In this document: piece after piece, positions 34,183 through 45,959 of the stretch
How the letters are laid out: the number at the start of each line of letters is the position of its first letter
Numbering within the stretch: position 1 is the stretch's first letter
Assembly (NCBI GenBank): GCA_014058105.1
Contig: JACGCM010002435.1
Location: 62,001 to 126,000 of the forward strand
DNA length: 64,000 bases
Reading direction: 5' to 3'
From: Kingdonia uniflora
Lineage: Eukaryota; Streptophyta; Magnoliopsida; Ranunculales; Circaeasteraceae
Position numbers and translations under genes: made by a program
The notes under the pieces: model-generated
Told to the model about the DNA's origin: nothing
What the model saw: only the letters and a program-made list of their open reading frames with translations
Databases searched by the model: none

Positions 34183-34637
34183 GAAGAATGGGGCGATTGT
34201 AGTAACATGTTTCCCAGATTCGACAAGGATAAGCTAACATAATAGTCAGCATTTCATAGTTGAAGACAGACAACAGTCGAGAAGCTACCATAAGTCCTTG
34301 ACCTACCAAAAGTAGCCATTGTGCTTGGTAAAGAAAGTATTATTAGAGATCCGCGAAGTTCGTCTACTCCCCCGAAAATAGGAGATAATTTCATTCTTTT
34401 TGTAAACAACTTGTATCCGCAACTTTACAATCCTTACTTTCTAACCCTATTATCACTCCAATACTTGTAATAACTATCAACATACTTGATTTTGCATCTA
34501 AATCCTCCTCGAGGTCATGGTTTTTCACAGCTTTTACAAAGTTTTCCACGTAAAATCTTGTTTGTTTAGCCTATTATTGTAATTTCCTTTCGAATAGTAT
34601 TAGCGAAGATTCTCCTTCCGAAAAAAACTTCATTACA
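34183..34637 (+). repeat. Polypurine tract and 3' LTR of element B
   Basis: GAAGAATGGGGCGAT (34,183-34,197) precedes an LTR starting TGTAGTAACATG at 34,198 and ending CATTACA at 34,637 (440 bp). Compared with the 5' LTR it lacks about 47 bp that hold the TATA box. Confidence 0.9.
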
Positions 34638-34642
34638 CTTAT

Positions 34643-34930
34643 GTAGGGTAGAATAGGCCAATGATGCCGATGGCCCATCATTTAAATGGCCAGAGGTAAT
34701 TGCCGTCATATAAGTCGAAGGGCTGGACTTTTGATGCCTTGAGCATGGATTTGGCATTTGCAATATTTTCAATCAAAATATTTATAGTCTTGCCTGATCA
34801 TCGGCTAGTATAAACCTTTTGTGAATGCTTTTTGTGTTAGTGATTGACCTGAGATATGTGTGGCGCAAATTCCTTCTTGAAGTTCTTTGATTTTTTTGTT
34901 GGCTTGTTTCTGCGAGGTACATTCGATCAA
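34643..34930 (-). pseudogene. Integrase of element C, N-terminal part
   Basis: On the - strand this encodes the zinc-binding region and the start of the core, ending GLFYPT at the insertion point of B, and continues at 25,650 with LGNIKLF. The frame 34,566-34,772 covers part of it, shifted. B's integrase reads GPFHPALG..FIL across the same site. Confidence 0.7.
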
Positions 34931-36000
34931 TGGGCCTCCGCCAGTAATTCGTTATAGTATTCCTCCTTGGACTTTGAATCTTGGATATTTTTCTAACAGA
35001 GAGTGAGCTTTAGCTTTATTCTCAGGGAAGGTATTAGAGTTGAAATATGTGAGGAATGGCTTTCTTCAATCTTTGGGATCGTCATCTTCAGTAACTTTTA
35101 TTTGCATGGAATAGCTTATTTCGAGGCTAGAATGTTTGATTACTTCAATGTCCAGTGTTCTCTTCTCACTGTCTTTGAGTACTGTAGCAATGTATGCTAG
35201 CATGTTTGTATGGAGATTTTATGCTCTTGGCAAATAAGAAATTGTGGCTTTCGTGAATTTCTTTATTTTTTCTTCAACTAGTGCAGCGCAGTCAACCATT
35301 TTTTCGAATATTTTGAATGTTTTGTTGTAATGGTTGGCCAGGAGTAATGAGTCCACATATATATATCTCTTTCCTCTACTCCTGGTGCTAACGTGAGGTT
35401 AAGGCGATGTATGATAGCTTCATATTCTATTTTGTGGCTTGTTACATACAATTTGAGTTTGGTAGCTTTTTCAATTCTGTGATTGGATGGTGTAATGAGG
35501 AAGATGCCAATCCCTAATCCTCTTGGTCATACAGATCCACAAGTAAAGAGTCTCTATCCTGTACTTCTTGACCATGCATCTGGTTCAGCAATTAATTCAT
35601 CGGCTAGTACTTCTTCGAGTTCCTCCCACTCAAGGTCTTCAGCCAGAAAGTCTGCCATGAATTTAGCAACTACTTATCCTTTAATCGATATTTGTGGCTT
35701 GTTGGAGATATCGTATTCGCCTAGGGAGGCAGACCATTGTTGAACCCTTCTGGAATCTCCTTTTTTATCATCACTATTTTGAGGGGGAATTTAGTGATAA
35801 CCTTGACAGGATGTGCTTGGAAATAAGGTCTAAATTTTTGGGAACTATACGCCAGGGAAAGTTGCAATTTTTCAGCTGTTATATATATCCTTTTTTTAGT
35901 AAGCATGAGTATTTTGCTAATGAAGTATATTGATCTTTATACTCCGTTATCTTCTCGAATAAGAACAGAACATATTGAGTCTTCTCTTATAGATAAATAA
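34931..36000 (-). pseudogene. RNase H and connection of element C
   Basis: Degraded. HKIEYEAIIHRLNLTL is readable near 35,400-35,450 (the EAEYEALI.GL block), with a DCAALVEEKIKKF-type tail at about 35,270-35,310 that matches B. The + strand frames here are shadows. Confidence 0.6.
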
Positions 36001-36950
36001 TGATTGAGTCTTCTCTTTTTTTAGCAAGCATCAGATGAATTTAAGATAAACCTATAAAGAGTTATAACCTTCCCCGCAAGTTTTTGAACATCCTTTTTCA
36101 TTCATGGTGATGGCATGGCCATAAGGGCTTTGATTTTTTATGGATCGATTTCTATTCCTCTCTTGCTTACCAGATGCCGTAGGAATTTTCTAGATGCCCC
36201 AAGAATTTTTAGATGTAACTCCAAATTGTCATTTTACAGGGTTTATCTTCTTACGGTATGTATGAAGAATGTTGAAGATTGTTTGTAAATGGCTGCAATG
36301 ATCTTCTTGCTTTATGCTTTTACAGATCATGTCATCGATATATACCTCCATGATTTTACCCAGTTGATCTTTAAACATTTTGTGACTAGTCATTGATATG
36401 TTACTCCTGTATTTTTCAATCCAAATGGAATGATGGTATAACAGTAAAGGCCTCTTTCTATTTTGAATGTGGTCTTCTCCTGATCTTCTTCGACAAGTAG
36501 GACCTGATTATACCCTAAAGTTGCATCCATCATTGAGAGAGGCTCATGTCCTGCTGCAGAGTTGAGGTGGTGAGGAATCAAAGGAACAGGAAAGTTATCC
36601 TTTAGTGTGAATTTATAGAGTTGGGTAAAATCTATGCAAACCTTTTCTTTTTTTTTGTTCTTCTTTGGTACAGTGACTAGATTTGAGATCCACTTGGGAT
36701 ATTTAGCTTCTCAAATAAATCCGACTCGAAGTAGTTTATTGATTTCTTCATTAACTGCATCTCATAGCCTAGGAGCTAGGTTACGATGCTTTTGTACTAC
36801 AGTCTTGTTGTCTGATATGAGGTTTAACCGATGGCATGCCATGAAAGGATCAATTCCTAGTATTTCTTGAAAAAACCATGAAAAAATATTAATATTTTTC
36901 TTTAACAACTGCAAGATGGTTTATCCTTCTTCTGGTGAGAGTTTAGAGAC
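36001..36950 (-). pseudogene. Reverse transcriptase of element C
   Basis: The frame 36,390-36,581 has LSMMDATLGYNQVLLVEEDQ and IIPFGLKNTGVTYQ. Catalytic YIDDM is at 36,328-36,342, followed by ICKSIKQEDHCSHLQTIFN and VSKRGIEIDP. Upstream is NLVTVPKKN. Block order is normal; stops and shifts are present. Confidence 0.85.
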
Positions 36951-37540
36951 ACTAAAAGTAATTCTCCCTGGCCCATCGAGTTCTATAGACTCGACCGCTT
37001 CAATTTCATGCTATTCCAATGTTTATGGAGGCTTTTTTTGTAATTGCTATACTTTCAAAGGTTTTGATGTGTGATAATTTGTGGTGGTATCTTTACACAT
37101 CTGTACGACAGCCAGACTTCCTTTGATTTTGCAATCGCTGTGATTAGTTGGGAAGCGCAAAACTAGATGATTTATCAAAGGTACAACCTTGATTAAGTAA
37201 AGCCTTATTCTTCCCAAGATTCTCAAGTAATTGGATTCAACATCAATGGCGCTGAACTTGATGAAGGTTATTTCTGGTCCTGCCTGAACAGGTAATATAA
37301 TTTTTCCCAAAGTCGATTCTTTGGAACCATTGAATCTTATGATTGTTTTGGTTGAAGCTTTAACTGAATCTTTAAGGCCCAGGATGTTAACTGCCCTTTT
37401 GAATAATGCATCTGCTGCACTTCCTGTATCGATAAGGAGTATGTTAAAGTAGTCTTATCATACTTTGAGCATTATTACCAATAGATAATCATGTGGGTAT
37501 TTCACATAAGTAGTATCACAATTCTCAAAAGAACTGTAGT
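36951..37540 (-). pseudogene. Protease region of element C
   Basis: The frame 37,047-37,310 (FSAIDVESNYLRILGRIRLY, then LVLRFPTNHSDCKIKG) is the C-terminal protease block, collinear with 27,857-28,066 in B. The active site lies near 37,400-37,450 and is degraded. Confidence 0.6.
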
Positions 37541-38961
37541 ATGGGCACTTTGCTGGGCATCTCGAAAAAAATTATCTCCCTTTAGTATGATTAAGATAGC
37601 CTGTTGTTATCGTTTCGGGTAAAATTGGGATTGGTTTATCTTTTTTCCCATCTTTTCCTTTGATGTTGTCATAAGATTTCCCACGCTATTTTGTGACAAC
37701 ATTATTGGTAGGCATCAGGTGTGGTGGTGAAAGAACATCATTAGAATGAATAATAGATGAGCTCTTCATCTTATCTTTCTTGGACTGCTCGAGTTCAATA
37801 TAGTTGTTAACGACATCGATCATTTCTATAACTATTTTAGGCTTATGAAGGGTGAGTTCTTCTCGAACTTTTGAATCGATATGGAGTGCGTAAGTAAAGG
37901 ATGGCACCACAATTTTTGGATCCAAATTCCTAATCTTCTCTGTCTCTTACATAAAATGCTTAAAAATGTTTATGAGGGATTCCTTTGCGCCATGCTCGAA
38001 AAAGAATAAAAAATAAACCATTTTCTTTCATTCATTAGGATGTGCATAATTTCATTTGAACAATTGCTATAGCTGGGCAAAGCTAGTTATCGATCCTTCG
38101 GGGATGGTATGAAGCCATCTGAGAGGTTCATCTTTGAGGTCCATGATAAACAAACGGTATACATGTGGTTGAGCATGGAATACAGCCCAGCAATTACTTT
38201 AAAGTGGCAAACATGAGTAAGAGGCTCGGTGTGGCCTACATATTAATGAAATTTTGGCATGTGAAATTTTTCTAGAATAGGCATAACCTTAAGATGAGAG
38301 GAAATAGGATTTATCCAGATCTTTTCTTGAGTGGCTCTTTGATTAGTATTGTTGGAATCTATTACACGAATCTGATTGTTCAGATCATCCAAAGTAATGA
38401 ATTATGGGAGATAGTTTTGAGCAGTCGCAGCTTGAGGATCAAAATCTCCTTGTATTTTAGGCCTTAGCCATTCTCTTACTAGTCGCCTCAAAGAAGGTGG
38501 TAAGGTTTGATGGAGAGTGCGTCGACTTCCCTGAGTGGTTGATGTTAATGACATGAATCCAAAATGTTGTGATACTCTTTCTAGGTTCCTTGATTGAGAC
38601 CGGGAGGTTCAGTTTTGTTCCTCCCTTTGTACATTTTCCCTATAGGAAGCTCGTAATCGGTACGATGGGAAGGGTGATCCTTGTCGAGTAGTTAATCGTG
38701 TTTTCATTGCAGACTTTCCATTTCTTTTGGATGAGTTTGACTCTAGTGTTCTAGGGCTCTCCTCATCTTGTCTCTCTCGACGTGGAGGGCTTGAGCGTAA
38801 ATTCTTTGATCTTCGAGTTACTGGACCCTGTCAGACTCTATCTGCTTCTGAAGCTCGACAACAACATTGTGTAAATTAACTAAATCTGGTAAGAGTGTTG
38901 CTAAAATGTCCTTATTGTCCCATTGGGTACTGGAGGTACTTCTGAGGTTCATGTTGGTCAT
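37541..38961 (-). pseudogene. gag of element C
   Basis: ATG at 38,961, about 40 nt from the primer site: MTNMNLRSTSSTQWDNKD, then a helical part. At about 38,200-38,300 FHMPKFH and HVCHFKVIAGLYSMLNHMY resemble the gag domain (..F..P.f..Y.G..DP..H...F). The frame 37,686-37,925 (HIDSKVREELTLHKPKIVIE) is its end. Several stops are TAG or TGA. Confidence 0.7.
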
Positions 38962-39002
38962 AGAAGTAACTATTCATGATAAGATCGGGTAAAGAAAAAG
39001 TA

Positions 39003-39026
39003 GATTTTCCCATAGACGGCGCCAAT
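39003..39026 (-). other. Primer-binding site of element C
   Basis: On the - strand ATTGGCGCCGTCTATGGGAA follows the LTR end CATTACA. It is the Tat-type primer site. Confidence 0.8.
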
Positions 39027-39515
39027 TGTAATGGCTAGTTTTCCTGTAGGTAAACTTTTCCAATACTTTTGTAAAAAGGAAATACTACTTTGACGTAAAT
39101 AAATATTGTAATACTGTAGATTTTACGTGAAAACTTAGTAGAATTTGAGAAAAACCATGACTTTGTGGAGGATTGTGTGACCTGAATCCACTATGTGCTA
39201 ATCTATTACACTTACAGAGAGACTTAGGAAGAGTATTACAAGGAAATTTAGACAAATATTCTAGGCAGTATTAACATATGCTCTGCCTGTTTTTATAGAA
39301 GAATATAGGTTGTTTACAAATATTTTTCTTATCTATATGGGTAGTAAATGTATTTCATGGATCATGTGCAACGATACTTTTTGACCAAGTATAACAGTTA
39401 GTTGGAGAGGGTCGAGATCTGCAGTTGTGGTTTTGACATCTTCTCGAATGATAAGATACCTTTGACATGATTCTACTAGCATGTCCTTATCGAATCTGAG
39501 GAATATGCTACTATA
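39027..39515 (-). repeat. 5' LTR of element C
   Basis: 489 bp. It ends CCATTACA at the primer site; the outer end reads TATAGTAGCATATTCC on the - strand, so the terminal TG has become TA. The outer part matches the start of B's LTR (ATTCGA.AAGGA). Confidence 0.85.
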
Positions 39516-39520
39516 ATACT
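39516..39520. repeat. Target-site duplication of C, right copy (ATACT)
   Basis: Identical to 15,322-15,326. Confidence 0.85.
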
Positions 39521-41470
39521 AATATATATATTTTTATATAAATAATCTAAAGCTTGCAAGCAAAATAAATATTACCCTAAAAAGACTCCCAGTTTAGGAA
39601 TTAATGCTTAGTCAAAGCTTAAACCGTAAACTCAACTTTTGTTCCCCTGCAGTAATGGTACCAATTAATGAATTAGAATTTTTTCTTCAATAAATTTATC
39701 CTACTGCTGTATTATGTTAGTAAGCGGGGCCAGACTACGGTGGGGATCGGTATCTATTAGGCGGTTTGAGAATGAAGGTTATGGTTATTTGCCGGCGAAG
39801 GTTGAAGAATTTTGAGAGGAGAAGAATATTTCAGAGGAGAATTATAACTTCAGGATTATGCGTCCCTTACTCGATCCGTACTTATATGTATCTACATGTG
39901 GGGTTTCCATCCCAAGCTCCATGGGTACCCTTTTTAAGGGCTACTACTCGCAACTATCCTGAGTCAGGACCACAAAGTCTGAACCTTGCTAATTTTTAGA
40001 GGCAAGGCCTCACCCTCATTAGCCAGTCTAGAGAAAAAGATACAACTTAGTCCCAATTGCTTATTCGGCTCTTAGACCTTGTTGTGCCGTAGTGGGTATT
40101 GCTAGAGTCCTGCCACTTTTAAGGCTCTGGACCCTTCTTACAACTCACAACTCACTAGGGTCTTCAGATGTGATCCTAGTAAGGGCTCACACCACGACCT
40201 ATCAATTAAGTGAGCTACGATATGGTTAGTCTACAATAAGCACTACCTACCATAGTCTCTACCTCAAAAAAGGTTGAGACCCGACTAATCCTCCAGGAAC
40301 ACCTCCTTTTAGAGGCGTGCCCCTATACCTCATTAGTTCGTAGGAGGATGCAAGGAATATGGATTAATTTTACCTAAAAAGACTGGATCATACCTCTACA
40401 TCTCTTCTTCAAGGAACTGTTAGAATAATTTCATAAGAAATTATGTTGGTACAGTAACGTTTTGCTATCATGGTGATTGTGGGGCTTCCACTGTGGGGTT
40501 CAGTATTGTGGGATCAGTGGCGAACTCTAATTCAAATTTGACTTGAGATGGCCGGGACGATGACATCGACTCCTTCTACTTTACATGGCAGGGGGGTGTC
40601 CAGTGTTGTCACCAGATCCCCTTTGGCGATGTCACTCTTAAGCCGGTATTTCAGGGTTCGTACCCGTAAAAATATCTGGGTTCAGGTTTTGATGCCTTGA
40701 ACTCTGATGCATATTTAGATATAATTTATTATTTTAGATTATATACAAAAAATGTGAGGCCCACTAATTTGGAAAATTTTCCCTAAATGGGTACAAAATA
40801 AATTTGTGGGAACCACAATGCACATGTGGGTTTGTAAAATATCTTTTGAAAATCAAAAACTACAGTTTGGTTGATTTACAATAGTGATTGTGATTAAATA
40901 TTTCTAAAAGAGTCTTTATTTATTTTTAATCTACACCCTCTTATCAGCAATCTTCTCATAGTGCCTCCTTTGGTGCAAATCCAAGTACTGAATACATGTT
41001 TGGACAAATATTTACTTTGTGGAGAGAGGGAGAAATAGGGGATAAAAGAAGAAAGAGGAGCGGGAGAGTTTTCTTTTGTAAAATGGGATTAGGACCAAAT
41101 GGTCTCTCTTATTACATATATATACCCTTATAGGGGTGCATCTTACAACTACCCTAACGAACATAACCAACCTCTATTAGAATTTCATATGGGAGCTCCC
41201 AAGCCCCATAACTTGGGTTTGGACCCAGGGTATAACACTTGTTGGTATTTTGCAAAAATCAATCTAAACTTGGGCTCAAAAGCAAAAAAATACAAAAAGT
41301 CCGTAATTTTGCAAAATGTGGCTTTTATGTTGGGTCCAAAATCTAATTTGTCCATAAAAAATTAAAAATGATAAAATACTAGTACAACCCGTTATACGCC
41401 ACGACAAAAGTGTTGATGCGCCTTCAGTAAAATTTATATTACCGAGCACGTGCCTTCCACATTTCATCGA
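39521..41470 (-). mobile_element. Element E continued: leader, primer site and probable 5' LTR
   Basis: After C's right flank the leader of E resumes. On the - strand TTGGTACCATTACTGCAGGG (39,645-39,664) resembles the Athila primer site TGGCGCCGTTGCCGGGGA. Beyond it a probable LTR begins at 39,669 (TGAATTAG on the + strand). A TATATATA stretch at about 41,118-41,130 could be its promoter. The outer LTR end near 41,470 is a guess. No coding is seen here; the short + strand frames are chance. Confidence 0.5.
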
Positions 41471-41710
41471 TACACAAATGCATCTCTAGGTACTATTTTT
41501 TTTTAAATAACTTCCATGATTGATCGCAACCTCATCCTGTTTTGATGACAAAAAATCCTAAACACTAATGAAAGTACCCTTAAGTAAAAGGGATTAGGGG
41601 ATGAGAAAAACTCAACTATTTTTACTTAGTTGCTGCCCGACAAACTTGTTAGACAGAGCAAGAAATATTATTGATTATCCCGTCTATATTGCTTAAGGGT
41701 GACTCAAGGC

Positions 41711-42260
41711 TACTACGTGAAAAAGAGTAAAAAACAACTTTGCAAGTCAGTCAATCTTTGTCTAAAGCGACTTGTTTTTTTGTCGAAATGAGAGTCGTAT
41801 TTTTACAGTAGTTTTTTTTTTCTCGACTTATACTTGAGTCGTAATATTACGATTGGAAGTTAAGTTGTAAAAACAGTTGTTTTTTATAATTTTGTGACAT
41901 ATTAGAACGTCGTTTTATGCGTTACAATTAAATTACATAAATATGAGTCGTAATATTTGTCGCATTTACCACAATTTGCAAATGATATAGTTGTTTTATT
42001 GGTCAAATTATAATGACTCTGTTATAAGTCCCCAAATATATAACCTTTTTTTTCATTTTTGCGACTAATATAAGAGTCGTATTAAGCGTCATACAAAACA
42101 CGAAATAAATAAGGGTTTCTATAATCATCATTTTCGATAAAATTTTGTAACACATAAGTACGTCGTATTATGTGCCACATGAAAAAATGACTTAGATATA
42201 CGTTGTAGGTACTGCTTTATTTTTTGCGTTTTGCAACTAATTTTTTCGTTGTTTTTTGCG
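41711..42260. repeat. Subterminal repeat region of the CACTA element
   Basis: GAGTCGTA occurs at 41,792, 41,836, 41,945 and 42,074, with variants GTCGTTTTATGCG (about 41,908) and GTCGTATTATGTG (about 42,164) and the partners GCGACTAA (42,061) and CGACTTATAC (about 41,824). Short repeats in both orientations near the ends bind the transposase in En/Spm elements. Confidence 0.55.
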
Positions 42261-42660
42261 TCTCAGGCAAGTCCTCACAAATTTTAAATAATCAGACAAC
42301 ATAATCAACTAACATATAAAGCAATAATGACAAGCAATTTTCAATAAAAAGAAGATAGTGAAATGGGAATTAAAAGATCATGTTAAACAACTTACCAATA
42401 TCCAAAATGAAAATAGAAAAGTCAAACAACTTACCAGGGTTAACTTTAAATTAAAAAAAGAATTCAAACAAATTCTTCAATGGATAATAACAATGGTAAT
42501 AATCTTGAGCCAAGCAGCAGCTTCATCTGCAGAGACATCACAAAGGGTACGACTCTCAAAATACAAACACACCTCTTCGCGAATAACTTCATCAATTATA
42601 ACACTATAAAAATCCATCAGGTACAGTTGTATTAAACTGCACAATTCCGTAAGCAACATT
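42261..42660. other. Unassigned AT-rich stretch
   Basis: Short frames only (42,358-42,609 on +, part of 42,477-42,833 on -). No domain is recognised. Confidence 0.3.
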
Positions 42661-42689
42661 AGTGCCAATGATCCAGGAGGATCTTGAGT

Positions 42690-43200
42690 AATTTGGAAAT
42701 TAGCCAAAGTTGTCCGAACGAGGTTGAGAGTCGTTCGAATGACCAAATTCCATCTCTCAAGAATTTGGCCCACGAACCCAAAGTCGTTCGAACGACCAAA
42801 GTTCACCCCAATGGAAATTTGGCCCAGAGTCATATTTCGTTCGAACGAGTTAACAACTTTCTAGGGTTTTAGACCAATTAGGCATAAATTCATTCGAACG
42901 ACTCCCTATTTCGTTAGAACGACTTTTGCGGTGTTTGTGATTTTTAGACACTGTTTTGCCTCGAGATCCGTTCTTTAATTATTTCGAGTTCCCTAGTATA
43001 TAAAGGGAACTTAAGTTATTTTCTAGGGTTATGTTTGATCTGGAAAGAGTTCTGAGAGAAGCCTAGGGTTTGAGAGTTACTTCGTTTTAAGTAATCGAAT
43101 TCTTTATTTTCTCAAACCAATTGGTATTCTTTGTATTTTTCTGCTAACTAGAGCTTCTCAATTGTATTGTGGATTAGCCAAGCATAACTTTTAATATGCA
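42690..43200 (+). promoter_or_regulatory. LTR-like promoter with TTCGAA repeats
   Basis: TTCGAA cores at 42,734, 42,787, 42,840 and 42,893 are exactly 53 bp apart, with related TCCGAA at 42,713 and TTAGAA at 42,914, each 21 bp outside. A TATA box (AGTATATAAAGGGA) follows at about 42,994, then leader-like sequence with TCTAGGGTT and CCTAGGGTTTGAGAG. It looks like the U3-R part of a retrotransposon LTR or a gene promoter; no matching second LTR was found. Confidence 0.5.
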
Positions 43201-43566
43201 TGAATTGCCGCTCAATGACTCGGAAGGTGGTGGGGAACATCGTCTTCTCTACAAGTAAATTGAAATAGTATAAAGTTAACATTAAATGATAAAAACTATA
43301 AGCAAAATGCAAAGAAAAAGTAGATGAAGGAGGACACTTATATACTATCTTTGGCTCGTTTAGAATGGCAAGGTGTTCATAAACACTCCTAAACCTGCCT
43401 GCCTTATTCAATAATGTGATCAATAAGCTGAAATATCTATTTAAAATCAATATTACTTTTGTTAATAACATTCATAATATATAGCTGAAAAGCCATTCAT
43501 TTATGGGACATCCAACCTAAATTTAAGAGTAGAAAGTAAATTTATGCAGCTGGAAGCATAACACTA

Positions 43567-44700
43567 ATAAATAAATTTTACTATATTTAGGTGGCTACTC
43601 CAAAGAGACTGGAGAGGTAGCTACTATAAGGGAGCTTTAATGGGACTAAACTTGGCATTGATGAGGCTTTTCATACTCTTCAAGTGATAATTATAGGGCT
43701 GGGTCTAAATGATTTAAAAGAGAGATTGTTACTTCCGCTTCTAAACAATGTATGAAAGGACAACCAGCCATATAAGAGTAAACATATTATCTAAAATATT
43801 CAGAAACACATGGAGGAACTGGAGTATTTTGATATGACTCATGTTATGATAGAAACTAATGGAGGCGCTCATTAAAATATCACTCATCCTTCTTATAGTC
43901 AAGATTTTAGTTTTGGTACCTTTCAAGATGGACCATGTTTACATTATCAGAGATAATGCAAGGATTTCTTATGTTGATTTTAAACCAGGTCAATCTCTGG
44001 CAAGAATTCAAATGTCCAGATCAAAGCAGAAGGTTCTAGAGCTTTGTAATGAAAGAAAATTCTAAAAAATATGTTCAAGAATCAGTGCTTATAGTGGCAG
44101 AATTACAAGGCCAAGAACTTCTTTAGAACAGCCTGACCATGTTAATGAGTTACCAGAAATGCACAATCCTACTAAAAAATTGCAACCATTGCAGCCATCA
44201 AATTGTTTTCATGTCAGTAATTACTTCCAAAATGTACCTCATCGTCAAGAAAGCCGATGTTCAAGGACTGGACAAAAGGATATAAAGCTATATGATTCCC
44301 TGGAGGTAGAGAGAGAAAAACAAGCAAGAAAGAGTGATTTTGCTATTAAGTTATGTGGCAGAATTACAAGGTCTTCTATAAATTAAACAAAAATAAATTG
44401 TTCAGATGAGCTATTGAAACATAGCGTTTATAAAGCTCCTAGTGGTAGAGTTACATGGTCTAAATCTGCCTCCTTAAATAGATCTTCTCTACCAGCTACC
44501 AGCAGAAGAATTAACCGAGGATGAAAAACACATTGTTTCAGTGCATGTTGAATCCACTTATGTTCATTTTGAATCTAATGTTCTAGGGGCTAGCCTTGGA
44601 GCGAGGATGGGATATTTAGTCTCCAGGCCTCCCACTGAAGATAGCATGACTGTAAAGCCAAAACAACTAGTGTTTGATGACGATGAAGATTGTTGTTAAG
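43567..44700 (+). pseudogene. Unrecognised gene fragment with repeated GR(I/V)TR motif
   Basis: A coding-like + strand in shifting frames. SGRITRPRTSLEQP (about 44,092), CGRITRSS (about 44,357), SGRVTWSKSASLNRS (about 44,441) and TSRRINRG (about 44,502) form a degenerate repeat. Between them are basic stretches such as VEREKQARKSDFAIK and, at the end, VESTYVHFESNVLG and an acidic DDDEDCC before a TAA near 44,697. I do not recognise the protein. It could be a host gene piece captured by the CACTA element. Confidence 0.35.
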
Positions 44701-45780
44701 AAGAATTTTAGGGTACTCTAGAAAAATATCTGCTTAAAGTCCGATTGTCAAATTGTAGCACGGATGAGTGGGATCGAATCCTCGGGGAAGTTTGGGAAAC
44801 CAAATACTTTTTAGGCTGATTAGGTTTTATAAGAGATAAATCTAAAAGAAAGAAATAACAAGAACAATTAGCAAGAGAATAGCTACGACTAGAATTCGAC
44901 CTAACCAAAGCAATAATAGTAATTATGTAGATTTACTCGACGGATTATTCATGTCAAAAATCCTAGGTAGGGCATCTTAGATGTAAATGTCAATCCTTTA
45001 TCCATAGTTAGGCATCTAAGGTTTGGTCAAATTAAGTTTTACTTAATCCGATGCATAGGAAGAATTCTTCCAACTATGATTAAGCTTGGTTGAATTTCTC
45101 CTGCGAGTTTTCTTCGTGTTTGCCCTAAAATCGGTTTAATGGTTATAACACCAGATTTTGGCTAAATAGTCTAAATTTACTTACTAGTTATGGTTAAGCC
45201 TAGATGTAGATTATAGCTATTTTAGAAGATTACAAAAGAGAACTAATCCTGGAACTTCAACAAAACTATTACTACACGGGTAAGGGATTCCTTCTGGTCA
45301 TAGCCAGATGTGATTAACCTTCTATCATTCCCAAGATCATTGCATGAACTAGCTAACTATTTATAAATGAAAATAAGAGAGAGATGAGACAATTAAATAA
45401 AACTAAGACTTTATTTTTTCTAAACTTTCATCAATATGAGATGCCCAATTACAAAAGGGGGAGGGTTCTTTTTATAGGAGAAGGAACCAAAATTTAGAAA
45501 CAATACATTAAATTGTAAAGAATATTTTTACAAATAATATCTTCTAATTTTATAACCAATCACCTAAGATTCTTGCATATAATTCCCTTAAGTAATGTAG
45601 AGATCTTTCTTCATGGAAACTTTTGCATATATCTTCAATATAAAATATTTTCAAGGATCTTGGATAAAATATATTCTTTAATTTTATTCTCCAAGAATAT
45701 TTGTGTAAATATTTCTTCAATCTTGAGATCATATATATTGTGTCTTTGACTTTTTGTACTATGAACTACTAGAAACACTT
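44701..45780 (-). other. LTR-like non-coding region
   Basis: No coding domain. TTGTAGCACGGATGAGTGGG with GATCGAATCCTCGGGGAA (about 44,753-44,790) and the run ACAAAAGGGGGAGGGTTCTT with TTTATAGGAG (about 45,452-45,481) resemble parts of plant LTRs or large retrotransposon derivatives read in reverse. No paired LTR was found. Confidence 0.3.
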
Positions 45781-45959
45781 TTACGTTACTTTAAGAGCTT
45801 GGTTTCAAATATCCATCTCCAATAGCTGCAATCAAATAAACGTACATAAGTACCCAAAATTAAATATAATGGACGACTAAAATACATGTTTAGGTATATT
45901 AAAAAATTCATAATTACGCATTCATCAATTATAAATTGAATGACACTCTCACACCTGAT

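Larger units (their letters stand above)
25651..34637 (+). mobile_element. Element B: Tat-like Ty3/gypsy retrotransposon with both LTRs
   Basis: 5' LTR, primer site, gag, protease, RT, remnant RNase H, integrase, minisatellite, antisense gene, polypurine tract, 3' LTR; 8,987 bp. It is inserted in C's integrase gene in opposite orientation. Its proteins are close to those of C (gag KVREELTLHKPK in both), so a relative transposed into a relative. All genes have stops. Confidence 0.9.
15327..39515 (-). mobile_element. Element C: Tat-like Ty3/gypsy retrotransposon carrying nested D and B
   Basis: 5' LTR at 39,027-39,515, primer site at 39,003-39,026, gag, protease, RT, RNase H and integrase on the - strand, and a partial 3' LTR at 15,327-15,756. 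Identical ATACT flanks show one insertion event into E. The integrase gene is split by B and the 3' LTR by D. The lineage is judged from the YIDDM RT motif, the gag C-terminus and the TTGGCGCCGTCTATGGG primer site. Confidence 0.85.

Noticed and set aside
42477..42833. Open frame of 118 codons on the - strand
   Set aside because: Overlaps the TTCGAA repeat region and shows no domain; probably chance.
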